Below are positions 34,001 through 45,145 of a stretch of DNA of 64,000 nt, piece by piece. Origin of the DNA: Prochilodus magdalenae (lineage: Eukaryota; Chordata; Actinopteri; Characiformes; Prochilodontidae); the NCBI GenBank assembly GCA_024036415.1, contig JAMWET010003450.1, forward strand, positions 248,001-312,000, written 5' to 3'. The notes under the pieces are model-generated. The model was not told where the DNA came from. It searched no databases and saw only the letters and a list, made by a program, of their open reading frames with translations. The position numbers were made by a program, and so were the translations under genes. How positions within the stretch are numbered: position 1 is the stretch's first letter; the number at the start of each line of letters is the position of its first letter.

Positions 34001-37000
34001 AGAGAGAATCCATATAAGGACTGTTGCCCCGTTACAGTTTAATATAGTTTTGATGTGTTTATAGTATTTACAGACCTGTTCTATACTGATCAACATTGTT
34101 CCTGAGTTCTCTTCCTTCTTTGTCTCTCCAGGTGAGGGTTGTGTTTGGTGCCCATCCACCTGATGCACAGGTAACATTAATCTTATCTCCAGCTTCAGCC
34201 AATGAGAGGAGAGGAAGAGATCCAACCACTAGAGGATTGATTAGAGCATGAATTGGGTTTACTTATTATTGTATCTGGATTAAAACATAACCAAATACAT
34301 TTAGCATGTTATTCATTATTAAATGATCAATTTAGCGACAACTTGAAATGATAAGTGACACCAGGAAAAACTCTCATGTTTAAACTGGTGACAGATCAAG
34401 GTTAACCAGAAAGTGTTTGAGTCATATCTTTACCTGGAAGGTTGAGGAACACACTTGCCTCTTTATGCGATTTATAACTCTTAACATAGCACACATACTC
34501 TCCTCTGTCTGCTAGTGTGAAGTTCTCCAGCTTTAGAGAGACATCCCCTTTCTCCAGTTCTCCAATCAGAGACACTCTGTTCCTGTACCGAGGATCTCCA
34601 GTGTTCTCCTGGACCTGTAATTCTTTGTACACCAGAATAGGGTTGTCTTTGTCTTTAGGACCATACCAGCTGACCTCATAGCTCTTACAATCCAATGCAG
34701 GAGAAGCCGTGCATGGCAGGACCACTGAAGATCCTAACTGTCCTGATATAACACCTTCAGGAACCACTAAAGAGAAGGTATCTGAAAGAAATAAAGATAA
34801 ATATATAAATGACACATTTAAAACTGATGTGAACACTCTGAGAGCCATTTAGCCTGATGGTAATCTAGTGTAATTCAATCTGTCTGCCCAAGGGTTGATT
34901 CCATATACATTCATGGAATATCTAACTGACTAACCAAATTGCCAAATGGATTAAATTCTTAAGCGAGAATTAAATTCTTATCTGCTTACCATCTACACAG
35001 TATGACAAACAGACAAAGACAAAATGGCACCATGATGATAAGCTTTTGATGGCCTTCAGTTAGCAAGAACTAAACAGAGAGCTGCAGTCAGTTAGCCTGG
35101 GAAAACTTCACTCTTCCCCTCGACATAGACAGGACAACATTGTCCAGCTGGTTTGTGTTTAATGTTAGACCTAATGTTCTTTATAGGGTTTCAGTCTGAA
35201 CATTTACGAAAAACCATTAGCATTTTGAACTCAGGAGTGTAAATACAAACCACAATAATGACCAGGTGTAAAAGGAGTCCTAGGGTTCAGGATGACCTGG
35301 TGCTCACACTAATGAATTACCTGCATTTGCACAGCTGAGAAGATTAAACACCAGCAACAGAAGAATCATAACTGTAAACAGAAAACAGTAGTTAGTATTC
35401 ATCACAGATTAAGCTCAGTGGACACTGGGATGTGTAACTATTAGGTGACCATGTGCAGAGATGGGTGGTCTATTTACTCAGTTAGTAAGAGTATAGGATA
35501 GAGTATATTTCCAGGCACATTTGAATCATTAATGTTTAGCTGCTAATTACAGAATCAGTTTCATTTTTATGTTTAGTTTGTGTTACACTGGTCACATCAT
35601 CTGTACTGCTTTTATTAGTCAGAATGTATATTGTAGGCTGTCTATGTATCGTGTATATGCAGAGTCGTTGTGTATATGGTGTATACTGTGTAGAGTGTAT
35701 ACTGTACAGTGTCTGTATGTATTGTGTATATGTGGAGTGGTTGTGTATATGGCATATACTGTGTAGAGTGTATATTGTACGATGTCTGTATGTATAGTGT
35801 ATATGTGTGTAACAGACCTGTTTTTATACCAGTGTTTTTTTTTCTGTGTAATACCGTTGGTGGCCTCAGGGGACACCAGCAGTAATTGGGCCTCATAAAG
35901 GGAAATATGGTTGTACTTTGTTTGCTTGCTTGTTTTATGGTCTTAGACAAGAAGTTTTGTTTGGAACAAGAAAACTGGATGTATGGACATAAAGGAACAG
36001 TGGAACAGAGATCCCTTCTCCTCCTAGCCACCTTGTTTGTGTATCCTCGTCCTAAAGACCATTTCTGGAGCTACTACAAACTAAGAAGTTCTTGGAGAAA
36101 GAACCTATCGTCACTCAAGGTTCAAAAGACTGTTACTTCCAACTGGCTTTAAGCTACCCTGTGTACATATCTAAATACTGGTGTTGGGTTTGGTGCTGTG
36201 TTTTTTCTTTATTTCTTTTTTTTATACATTTTGTTATTTATCTTTTAAAGTTGTGGTTTGTTTTCTCTTGCTTATTAATAACCACGGTTGAAAAAGGTGC
36301 AGGGTGACCCCCCTCTTAGAGAAAATTTTTTTCTGTACCCCTTAGTGGAGGGAGTTTACATAGATTCTGTGTACCCCTTAGTTAAGGGAGGTTACAGGGA
36401 GTCGGTGTGTGTATACTGTGTAGAGTGTATTTTGCGGACTGTGTGTTAGTTATGTGTATATTGGTACTGTACTAGAGACATATGACCTGTCGATACCAAA
36501 TTCCTTGCATGTGTCATCATACTTGGCAATAAACCTGCTTCTAAATCCCATTCTGAAGACTTCAAAAGTAGAATAAACCCTTTTCCTGAGGTATCATTAC
36601 TCTAATGTACAGCCTCAGGTGGCTTACTGCCTGTGACAACATGAAATATAACAAAATACCCCCATAAATTATTCTACTGCCAGCTAATGTAGTTTAAAAA
36701 GATGACTAAGCAGCAGATTTTTGAATCATTATATAACTAAGTAATTTCATGAATGTTTTCATTTTTATTTTATTTTTTTTATTTCATTTAATTTCCCATG
36801 ATACTGCAAATATCATAACACAGCAGTGTTTTATGCTAAAACCTTTTAATAATCAATACATATGAGTACATAATGCTAATTACCAAAAGTAAGTAACAAG
36901 TGATTTTCTGCACTAAATACATGAATGGATACAAATAAACTGCCTAGAATACATTTCAGACCAAAACTTAATCACAAAACTACAATAAAACTATTTGTCA

Positions 37001-37655
37001 GAGTTAAAGAAATATTTTCTGTGCAAATGTATTCTTCCATAAAACATATATTACAAGAATGACTTTAAACAATAAATAACCTACGTGTACTGTGAAGGAG
37101 CTTTTAGAGGTAGACGTCTGGTTCCATTCACCAGCACTGTAAACGATTTTTACTACGCTTTTACATGTCCAAGTTTCTCTAGAATAATTTCATACCAACA
37201 CACTGTGTATAACACCAACTGCAGTTTATCATGTTGGCATAGATTAAAGCCATTGTTGTTCATTGCTAAGCAGTTACGGTTTTGTAATCAATTAAAAAAA
37301 TGACTTTTTTAAAATATTAAAATGAATTAATGTATAGATATGGAGTGATCTAAGAACATATCGTTGCTATCTAACACATTATCACCCCCACACCTGTGTA
37401 CCACCACTGTTTTACTTATATATTTAAAGAGCTCCATTCAAGAATTCATGACAGTTAAAGTATAAAAATAAAAAACACAAAGTGAGATATGATGAAGTGT
37501 GGAGAGTCCTGTCTTCTATATCAGATACAGAGTTACAGTAAAAGCTCAGCCTACCTTCGTGTGGAGCCACTGAGGCGTAACTGAACGTGTAGAGGTTCAG
37601 GATGGTCTGCAGATCCGTCGAGTCCACCGAGAGCTTATTATCAGCACTGATTCAT
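25843..37655 (-). CDS. Unit 2: butyrophilin-like gene interrupted in an intron by a gypsy element
   Basis: Minus-strand exons 5' to 3': non-coding 37555 to about 37655; signal peptide 35321-35371; IgV 34434-34781; IgC a 34076-34228; IgC b 30251-30391; TM 30069-30149; linker 29626-29670, 29406-29438, 28339-28386, 28019-28045 and 27764-27796; DWKK 26696-26722; SPRY 25843-26375. All are phase 1 and open. The intron between IgC exons a and b is swollen from about 0.2 kb to 3.7 kb by a decayed Ty3/gypsy element in the opposite sense. Splice sites on both sides look intact, so the gene may still be expressed, but premature polyadenylation or mis-splicing is possible. Same predicted role as unit 1. 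Confidence 0.78.
26696..26722 (-). CDS. Unit 2 DWKK exon
   Basis: 27 bp, DWKKMLTHK, phase 1 on both sides; the exon just before SPRY. Confidence 0.7.
26730..27760. other. Unit 2 intron, no exon seen
   Basis: AT-rich intron text related to 2.7-3.4 and 6.5-7.1 kb of unit 1. I found no linker exon with usable splice sites here. Confidence 0.5.
27764..28386 (-). CDS. Unit 2 linker micro-exons
   Basis: Minus-strand exons 28339-28386 (48 bp, [16 protein letters not shown]), 28019-28045 (27 bp, DSKTMPICK, a second DWKK-type exon) and 27764-27796 (33 bp, [11 protein letters not shown]). All are phase 1. The first of these has a stop if read in phase 0, which is why the frame matters. A (TTTA)n repeat at 27979-28012 sits against the donor of the 27-bp exon. 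Confidence 0.5.
27979..28012. repeat. (TTTA)n microsatellite
   Basis: About 8-9 TTTA units in the unit 2 intron. Confidence 0.9.
28720..29010 (-). mobile_element. Tc1/mariner-like transposase relic
   Basis: The minus strand reads as decayed Tc1 transposase: a [10 protein letters not shown] (FQQDND-like) segment, then [16 protein letters not shown], the region with the last catalytic Glu. It is absent from the matching unit 1 intron near 3.85 kb, and a related relic lies at 60670-60900. Non-functional. Confidence 0.7.
29406..29670 (-). CDS. Unit 2 juxtamembrane exons (29626-29670 and 29406-29438)
   Basis: 45-bp exon [15 protein letters not shown] followed by 33-bp exon [11 protein letters not shown]; donors GTAAGA and GTGAGT. 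They match the two exons after the TM exon in units 1 and 3. Confidence 0.6.
30069..30149 (-). CDS. Unit 2 transmembrane exon
   Basis: 81 bp encoding [20 protein letters not shown] followed by FIFRIR: one membrane span with a basic cytoplasmic edge. Acceptor TTGTACAG, donor GTAGGA. Confidence 0.82.
30251..30391 (-). CDS. Unit 2 IgC exon b
   Basis: 141 bp, [20 protein letters not shown] onward, with the second domain Cys (WISCSVG) and the [13 protein letters not shown] stem. The acceptor side begins at 30392, about 70 bp from the gypsy insertion. Confidence 0.8.
30463..31003 (+). repeat. 5' LTR of the gypsy element
   Basis: Starts TGTTTATG and ends TTTACA. Its last 219 bp (30785-31003) match the 3' copy at 33831-34036 with many substitutions and small indels. 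The left limit rests on where similarity to the unit 1 and 3 intron stops. Confidence 0.65.
33831..34036 (+). repeat. 3' LTR of the gypsy element, truncated
   Basis: About 206 bp matching only the 3' part of the 5' LTR and ending GTTACA; the first ~320 bp are missing, so a deletion removed the pol-LTR junction. Confidence 0.7.
34076..34228 (-). CDS. Unit 2 IgC exon a
   Basis: 153 bp, [40 protein letters not shown]; first domain Cys and Trp intact. Donor GTCTGT begins only about 40 bp from the gypsy 3' end. Confidence 0.8.
34434..34781 (-). CDS. Unit 2 IgV exon
   Basis: 348 bp, open throughout. [43 protein letters not shown] and GEYVC are all present. An additional Cys stands in PALDCKSYE just before the Trp strand, shared with unit 3 but not unit 1. 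Confidence 0.88.
35321..35371 (-). CDS. Unit 2 signal-peptide exon
   Basis: Start codon at 35367-35369 (plus cat). Encodes [16 protein letters not shown]; donor GTAATT; phase 1 end. Confidence 0.85.
35626..35806. repeat. 73-bp minisatellite in unit 2 intron 1 (about 2.5 copies)
   Basis: Same unit and orientation as at 12.05 and 49.8 kb. It is broken by the insertion that follows and resumes as a stub at 36397-36430. Confidence 0.88.
35808..36396. mobile_element. ~590-bp LTR-like insertion inside the 73-bp array
   Basis: Starts TGTAACAG and ends GGTTACA, the TG...CA form of an LTR, with AATAA-type sequence near 36275 and the minisatellite on both sides. A clean target duplication is not seen. 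Absent from the arrays of units 1 and 3. Confidence 0.55.
36430..37554. other. Unit 2 intron 1, conserved segment
   Basis: No gene. Closely matches 50.2-51.12 and 61.5-62.54 kb; AT-rich. Confidence 0.6.
37555..37655 (-). other. Unit 2 non-coding first exon (5' end approximate)
   Basis: Donor GTAGGC after CACACGAAG; the MNQC-stop upstream ORF is kept. Matches the first exons of units 1, 3 and 4. Confidence 0.55.
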
Positions 37656-37770
37656 ACATTACAGTATGTCTCCGTTCATAATAAGGAATGAAATCCGAAG
37701 CTTCTAAAACCAGCTCACCTGGACCTGGAAGAGGTGAGAAATGACATAGTTCAGATTCCAGTTCAGAGTT

Positions 37771-37782
37771 TTAACCGAAACT
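37771..37782. promoter_or_regulatory. ISRE-like motif upstream of unit 2
   Basis: TTAACCGAAACT at the same distance from the first exon as in units 1 and 3; slightly more diverged from GAAANNGAAACT. Confidence 0.35.
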
Positions 37783-37999
37783 TAGTGAGACACAGAACCA
37801 CCTACAGCTAAAACCACCTACCATCTAAATGCACTTATAGAAAAGACTTCTTCACTGAGGATGAAGGTGTGGAAACTGTAGTGGAGAAACTGACATTAAC
37901 ATTCTCAGTCAGCGGGAAGAGCTTCTCTTCTATTAGTCCTTAAATATTACTAATGCAAAAGCAACACAGTCACTGCAGGGACACAAACTTTTCCTTAGT

Positions 38000-39075
38000 T
38001 AGAATATGCATTTTTGTTTTATATATTGTTTTTTATATATATATATACATTGTGTTAAATGAGTAAAACAAAAGTTTTTTTATGGCTTACCTGCAATTTA
38101 ATCACTTTCCTTTTCAGAGATTAATAAAAACAAGATTTAACATTGACAGGTCGACATTTAATAAAGATCTAAAAAACTTTTTTCACATGTTTATGTATGT
38201 TTCCAGTCCACCAGTCAAGCTAAACTTATTTTCCCAACGTGTTCTCATGGATTTTTTTGTGTGTGTGTATATGTTTATCCATCTGCATCAGTAATCACCC
38301 ACGGGTGAAAATTAGTGGAAATCTTGGATGTCTAGTCCCTTGCTGTACTCTCTGCAGTGAGGTGAAACCAGTATTCAGATTTAATGTATGTCCAATGCAC
38401 ATATCCACTTCATCAGAGGTTTCATTAGTCAGGGGTTATCCAACGTCCTGAATCACTGCTGCTCTACAAACATAGATGTGTGTATCTGTTCCACCTTTAC
38501 TTGGGCCACTCCAACCTGTTCAGAAGAAGAGGTGCCTGGTGATGGTGAATATGCTGCTGGTCTGGTTTAACTGTAGCACTGCGGTATGTTTAAGAATGTG
38601 TCATTTGATATGAATAGGGAACAGCTGTCACTTCTTTAGACAGTCTTTGGAAAATGTGTACATGAAATACATTTCTAGGCTGAAGAATTTTTTTTATTGT
38701 GGAAATTATTAATTCTCACTTCCAAACAAATTTTGTATTTGCATGTTATTGAGGTTATAGACATTTAAGAAAAATTGTTATTATGGGCACTGAGATTTTA
38801 ATAACAACCCCTATTTATGATGTACATTATCTGAAAACTAAAAATGATAAATCTAGACTAATTTTATGTTGTGGTGTTTAATGTGTACATTTTCTTTGTG
38901 TTCTTTTGGCCAAATATTGAAGGATGTTTTTTGCCAGAATGGTTTAAAATATCATTGTCTGTCTCCACATTTGGAACCGTCTTGAAGTTAAGACTTAATA
39001 GATAATGCAATTAAAGGTTAACCTGCTTGTACAGGTAGTGTGATGCAGAAAAAAGGGCAGGAACCTGAGTGCTAT
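38000..39075. other. Intergenic segment with the empty LINE site
   Basis: No gene. Contains the paralogue of the LINE target (gacttaatagataatgcaat, about 38993-39012) without the LINE. Confidence 0.7.
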
Positions 39076-39079
39076 TCTG

Positions 39080-41017
39080 AATAATGTTTATTAACCTCAA
39101 GGATATATCAGGGAGGATGGTTCTAGTTTTAAAACTGGTCTCAGAGTTTTACAGGTCTTTTTTTAAGACAAAAAACAAGTGTACAGTGGGAAAACACAAC
39201 AGATTGTGCAGGTTCTAGATGGACTAAGAATTTGCAGTTTACATTTTGATTTCACCATTCCTACAAAAAGCAGCTCCAGTCATGGATTCTGCAGGTCATT
39301 GTTACTGAGGTCCAGCTCTTTCAGGAAGGATGTTTCCAGTTTCAAATCTGATCCTAGATTTTCACAGTTCTTTTCCTCAAAATTATATGAAGTCAGTATG
39401 CAGAGGGTAAATACAGTCAATTGACTTTGTAGTCCTAGCTGACCTAAGAATCTCCAGTTTACAGTGTAAAGTCTTCAGTCTAGCTGAGAGCAGCTCCACT
39501 CCTGAATCCTACAGGTCATTGATACTAAGGTTAATTTCTTTCCAGTATCATGTTACAAGGTTCAAAACTACTCTCAGATTTTCAGTTCTGTTTTCCAAGA
39601 TTACACATACAGTCTGTAGAGGGGAACACAATAGATCATGCAGTACAGTCTAAGTTTATAGTTCTTGCTGACCTCAGAATAGCCAGTTTAGAAACTCTTC
39701 AGTGCATCAAAAAATGAGCTCCACTAAGGATCCCTGCCAGTTATTGTTATTAAAGAAACCATTCTGGAAAAATGTTTACAGTTTTAAAACTGACTCTGAA
39801 ACTGAAATTTGTTTCACTAAAAAACAGTAAGCAGAGGGAGAACTCAACAAATTGTGATGTGAAATAAATTGGATTTGTAGTTCTTGCTGACCTGAGTGTC
39901 TCCAGTTTACAGTTTGAACTCATCAACGCAGCAGGAATTCAGTGTTGCATTGACTTGCACTTCTCTTTCTTTTCACATCCCTCATTTGTCCCATAGGGTC
40001 CCAGTCATTTTTGTACCCACCCGAAGCGATCAGTTTCCTTTGACCGAGAGGCATCAAACTATATACTCACTAAGGGCAAGTCCACCAACATCATTCCACA
40101 GCCATACTGACCCACACGCTTCTATTTGTCACTTATTTATCACTCGTTTCTCCCAAAAAGTCCTAGTAATTTTCGACCCAAACCCAGCAGTAATGTTTCC
40201 ATTTGCCACCCTTTTTTTCCAAGGGCCACCAAACTTAACATACTCAGTAGGGGTCCCCAGGTTCCCAATCACTAATCCACAGCCATACTAACCTGTATTC
40301 GTTTACTCATCCCTTGTTCTGTATTAGCAAGCTGCACAACCATCCCATCTTCTTCTTACTTTTCTGCCGTTTTCTGCCACATAACTCACCCTGCATTTTT
40401 CATATGAAAATGATCCCAGATTGCCACGTCTTTTTTTCAAGGTTTTGAAAATACATTCTGCAGAGGAAGAGCTCAACAGAACGCACAATAGTCTATTGAG
40501 TTTAAAGTTCTAGCTGACCCAAGAATCTCCAGATTACAGTGTAAAGTCTTCAGTTCAGCAGAGAGCAGCTCCACTCCTGAATCTTGCAGGTCATTGTTAG
40601 TAAGGTCCAGCACTTACAAGTAGGATCTTGCTAGTTTCAAAACTGGTCCCAGATTTTTTTTACAAATCTTTTTCCAAAGATTGGACAAAGCCAGTCTGTA
40701 ACACAACAGATCATACAGTACAGTGAACTAAGTTTAAAGATCTTGTTGCATGTCTCAGTGATGATGATGTTCCTTGCCTCTCAGACTGCCATGAAGGCCT
40801 TTTCTCATGACTTGGGCAGTGATGAGGACCTTCCTCATGTCTCAGGTACTTTATTGACCACTCTTTCAGAGAGTGAAATAGCTAAGCCCTTATTTGAACA
40901 CTGTAATTTAAGATGGATGGTTGTCCTCTTAGGATTCATGAATTACAGACTTTTAAAGGTCTGAATGTTCTAACACTCGCTCACAGCTTCCATGATGTCT
41001 CATTTCCCTCTGGGTTT

Positions 41018-41073
<56 letters not shown>

Positions 41074-41500
41074 ACTGAAAGTTACAATGTTTACTCTCAA
41101 ACACATCTGAAAATTACTATTGCCTTACATAGAGTTGTCAAGCTGACACTTGAGGAAGCATTTACCCCAAAGGCCTTGGAGAAAAATGCAGTGCGGTTTT
41201 CTTGCAATGTTTCTCTCAGTTTCATTTTTGACATCTTTGTGCCGACTGTTGTGTTCACCCTCTGCAGAGTGACTTAAAATAATACTGGGGAAAATGAACT
41301 GTGCAAATCTAGCAAAGGTTTAAAAAAACTAACATTCTTCCTTAAAAAGATGTAGGATTCACATGTTTTTCATTCAAGATTATAAAAACGCAGCCTGCCA
41401 AGGGAAAAATCCATTCCTGGATCCTGCAGGTCATTGTTACTGAGTTCCAGCTCTTTCAGAGAGGTTTCTAATCTGAATCTAAATTTTGTATAAATATGCC
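39080..41500 (-). pseudogene. Decayed NLR-type leucine-rich repeats
   Basis: The minus strand carries repeated LRR-like text (L.ELDLSNNDLQD, ELL.A.L, HCKLEILR type) near 39.29, 39.51, 39.74, 40.59 and 41.43 kb. Early repeats are spaced about 220 bp apart. Stops and frameshifts occur in almost every copy and no NACHT domain is visible. This motif grammar is typical of the large fish NLR (NLRC3-like/NLRP-like) families. I read it as a tandem relic of NLR LRR exons with intron pieces. Confidence 0.65.
41018..41070. repeat. (CT)n microsatellite
   Basis: About 26 CT units between LRR relics. Confidence 0.95.
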
Positions 41501-41799
41501 AGTTTTTCTTTAACGTGGTCTTGGGGCACCCTGCACATGTTGTTGGATTCTATTGTGTAACACACCCTCTGCAAATCTGAAAGGGCTTGTTACTCAGCCA
41601 GTAAGTTAAATTAGGTGTGCCAGGGTTGAGAAACAAAGCTTGAGGATACCCTTCTTCTGGCAAAGGTAAGCAAGTACTTACTGTGCCTTGGTTCGGCACA
41701 CCACTAATTAGTTCAGGACATCTTTCTTCTTCCACTTTATCCAGGTTACTTGTCGTACTTGACTAACCCTAACCCGCTTTTCCTTTTACCACAAGACTA

Positions 41800-42200
41800 T
41801 ACTCTTTTGAGACATCTTCAGTGCAGTAAAAATGTATAGTTTGAGATATATCAAGTGAATATATAGGTTTGAGTCCCGCTTATGTAACTGGAATGAGAGG
41901 TGATGTTGGTGTTGAAGGTACATTATAGAAAGTGTATAGATATTTATCACAGTCTTAAAAAGACAGTGTGTGTTTCTCACAGTCTATAAACACTCCCAGC
42001 TTTGAGAACTGTTCTCTTAATGGAACAGGAGTCAGAGAGGGATCATTAACATAGTATGCTCTATCTTTATCATACTGAAGAACCCAGTAGCCATTCTGTG
42101 AAGATAAAGGAAACTGTCTTCTTAATACTGTTTCATTGGTCACCCAATTTGTCCTGTTTGTCTTTAGAAAGGATGCCGCGATGTGAACCAAATGGACGTG
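41800..42200 (-). pseudogene. SPRY exon pseudogene
   Basis: An open part (41955-42150) keeps [18 protein letters not shown] and [15 protein letters not shown]. The frame then breaks at the DKQTHLYTF segment, and the upstream half (WEV, WYVG) is replaced by a deletion. It is closest to the unit 4 SPRY (shared RRQF, DRAYYVND and the flank atggacgtgggctaaggg). Confidence 0.85.
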
Positions 42201-43290
42201 GGCTAAGGGCCCATAAAAACATCATAAAATTATAATTCAAACACATTCTGGAATAAAGCAGAAAGTTTACTATAGCCTAAAAGGAGTGTTCCAAAATGAA
42301 CCAAAATGATAAAACAGAATCTGAATATATAACAGTGTTGATGGTATATTAAAGACACTTATGTATAGTGGATCTGATCTATCTAATGAAGTTAGCATGC
42401 TAACTAACTAGCCCTGGCCGGTCCTGTCTTGTAATACCGCCTTGCTCATGGTGTCAATCAGATGAACCTGGCCTAATGGCCACTGTAAAAAAAAGAAAGA
42501 AAAAACACATGTATAATAATAATTCAAATAATGACAGACATAGATTCAGAATACAGTTTATAGAATAAAATGTGTGTTCATTACCAGTTGATATTTGTAC
42601 ATGTGTGCTTGTTACTTTTGTGTTTAAACATCATGTCCCAGTCTGGATAAAAGGGTGAGGGAGGAAATGGAGCATGTTTAAAAGAGCAGACGATTGACAC
42701 TTGTTTTGATTGGTGCAGGTCTGAAAAAATATACGTAATAAAACAATATATAAGCAATATGTTCTTTTAAGGAGCTTTTGGAGGTAGACATCTGGTTCTC
42801 TACACCAGCACTGTAAAGAATTTTGACTCTTATGTAACTTTGCTTACATGCTACCCAGTTAATTATGCATTTATCATGCAGTTGTGAACTACAGACTCAG
42901 AAACAGTAACAAAACAAAACACCACAAGGGGGAGCTGCAGTACAACAGTGCTGTTTTTAAAGAACTTTAATTTCCTAGTAGGACCTGAATTAACACCTCC
43001 ATAACAAAACACAGTTTCCTGAAGAACATCTTTAGATCCCTTTAGATATAAGCATCTTGAATCAGACACAGGTCAGCTCTTACACCATCAGGACCACTGT
43101 GACCAACACACCAGGAACACCCTGAACACCATCATTAACCATTAGACAGCTTCATAAACCCAACAGGATACAGCAGAAACACTGATCCTGATTTAGTTTA
43201 TTAGGAAGAACATTATATACTGAACCATGTGACTGTGAAACTATTATAAATTACAGGAGATTGTGAAATACAACCACTGTGTTTTTACTA
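42200..43290. other. Flank of the SPRY relic and intron-1 remnant; no gene
   Basis: 42.2-42.72 matches 59.1-59.75 kb. 42770-42850 matches the conserved block of intron 1 (ctggttc.c.accagcactg). The rest to 43.29 kb shows nothing recognisable. Confidence 0.55.
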
Positions 43291-43299
43291 CTGAGTCAG

Positions 43300-44330
43300 A
43301 GACCCTGCGGACCCCTGGGGGAGAAGGCAATGCCTGGTGTCAAAAGTGCACCTCTGAGTGAGTGAAGGGGAGTAAAAGAGATTTACACTCTTTGGTTCAC
43401 ACAACTACCTCTGACCTATGTGCAGGTAAGTTGCCTACTTGAACCAGCACAGCTCATCTGTTGAATGTTCATGGTTGGTGGTTGGGTGCACTATGGTGAT
43501 GTAGTAAAATGTGATAAACTAAATGTGCATATTTTATAGCAGCCAGTAAAACCCCACACACCGACAGAACATCCACCTTTAAACCTTACCCAGATCCAGT
43601 AGTGGTGTAGATAGCACCTGTACTATACTCTCAGTAATACTACAGGAACTATACTGTAATACTGGTTATATTTAGTCTTGGGACAGCGAGCTTTAGTTTT
43701 AGTTCTAATACTGTAGTTAAAGTATAAAAACAAACTCATACAGAAAACATTATAAAGGCTTATTTCACATTATATATTGGGGGGGACAAAATCTCTGTTG
43801 GGACAAAATCTCTCAAAGCTTCTGTAAGAGGTTTCAGTTTGTAAGAGGTCACAGTATCTACATATTAATACAGTACTGCAGTAAAGTTGCTGCAGTCGTT
43901 CTGGAGACTTTACTGTCTCAATTTTAACTTACTGACTATGAAAGAGAGATTATATTAATATACATTATTATTCTGGATGCAAAAATATAATCTCTCTATC
44001 TATCCTCTACCTATCTACCTCTGGCTTTCGACCCTGTCTCTGTTTTTCTTGACTACGGCTCTTAATCTCCCCTCTAGTTTGTCTACCTGTCTGCCTGCTC
44101 TTTTGGATTCTGACCCCCATCTGTGTACTCTTCTATAACCTAGTATTTCCCAAGTGTATTGCTGTGCCGTTCTTGGTTGTTGCATGACGTGTCTTTTTTT
44201 TATATATATATTCTTTTGACTCTGCAAGCATCACGCTTAGTTCATTGTTTCTGACAATAGAACTGAAATTCAAGAAACCACCATGAAAGAACTGCAGGTT
44301 CACTTCATCAAGATTCTCTTTAGATTATCA
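43300..44330. other. Intergenic segment shared with 24.1-25.48 kb; no gene
   Basis: See landmarks under the first copy. 43.98-44.23 kb is a pyrimidine-rich tract not present in that copy, perhaps an old LTR fragment. Confidence 0.55.
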
Positions 44331-44517
44331 GATAATATAATATTATAATATGTACTTATAAGAATGAACTCTATGGCTCTATCACTTTTTGTTTTTTCTA
44401 GATTTCTGAAGTTGTTCTAAAGTTCTTCTCTTTCTCTAAAAGCTTGTGTATGTGTTTTTCAGGCCTCACAGGTAAATCAGTCACAACAGTAGCCGGGTTG
44501 TTTTATACTGTAATATA

Positions 44518-44523
44518 TTTTAT
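44518..44523 (-). promoter_or_regulatory. Poly(A) signal AATAAA of unit 3
   Basis: AATAAA on the minus strand, 105 bp after the unit 3 stop, in the conserved context. Confidence 0.55.
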
Positions 44524-44627
44524 TGTCATCATAAAAAAAGTACAAAAGCAAAATATGTACAAACTGTAACTCTCATAAATCAAACTGTTACATTACATCA
44601 GATACAGGAGTAATAACATTTTCACTA

Positions 44628-45145
44628 TTATTGTAGATAAAGTTCATCACAGTTCACACAGTCAGCTTGAGATATTTCAAGTGAATATATAGTGTTGAAT
44701 CCGGGGAATGTAACAGGAGTGAGAGGTGATGTTGGTGATGAAGGTACATTATTGAAAGTGTAGAGATGCGTCTGTTTATCACAGTCGTAAAAAGACAGTG
44801 TGTGTTTCTCACAGTCTATAAACACTCCCAGCTTTGAGAACCGATCTCTCACTAGAACAGGAGTCAGAGAGGGATCATTAACATAGTACCCTTTATCTTT
44901 ATCATACTGAAGAACCCAGAAGCCGTTCTGTGGAGTTACAGGAAATGGTCTCCTGTTCTCTGCTGATTGGTTAGTTACACCCACATACCAGAATGTTGGA
45001 CATATATGATTCTTAAATATTTCAGTGTTGTGTGATACGTCTGTGAGTCCAGTCACCTCCCAGTAATACTGTCCTGTGTGAATTCTCTCTCTAAACCAGC
45101 AGTCCAGAGTAAGGTTAGAGTCTGATGACTGAGGTGTGATGGCCA
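44628..45145 (-). CDS. Unit 3 terminal SPRY exon
   Basis: 172 codons to TAA at 44628-44630. GQYYWEV (as TGQYYWEV), [54 protein letters not shown]. No PRY. Acceptor TTTTCAG. Confidence 0.9.

Larger units (their letters stand above)
30463..34036 (+). mobile_element. Decayed Ty3/gypsy LTR retrotransposon in the unit 2 IgC intron
   Basis: 5' LTR about 30463-31003 and 3' LTR remnant 33831-34036 share about 210 bp. A gag start ([17 protein letters not shown]) is at 31022 and has early stops. Reverse transcriptase is at 31742-32170 ([30 protein letters not shown]), RNase H near 32430-32640, and integrase near 32970-33340 with the zinc-finger C..C pair and SIDFVTGLP. The protease region is not found and many stops and frameshifts are present, so it is inactive. 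No envelope gene seen. Its flanks match the intact intron of units 1 and 3 (ctataaatg / tttaata). Confidence 0.88.
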
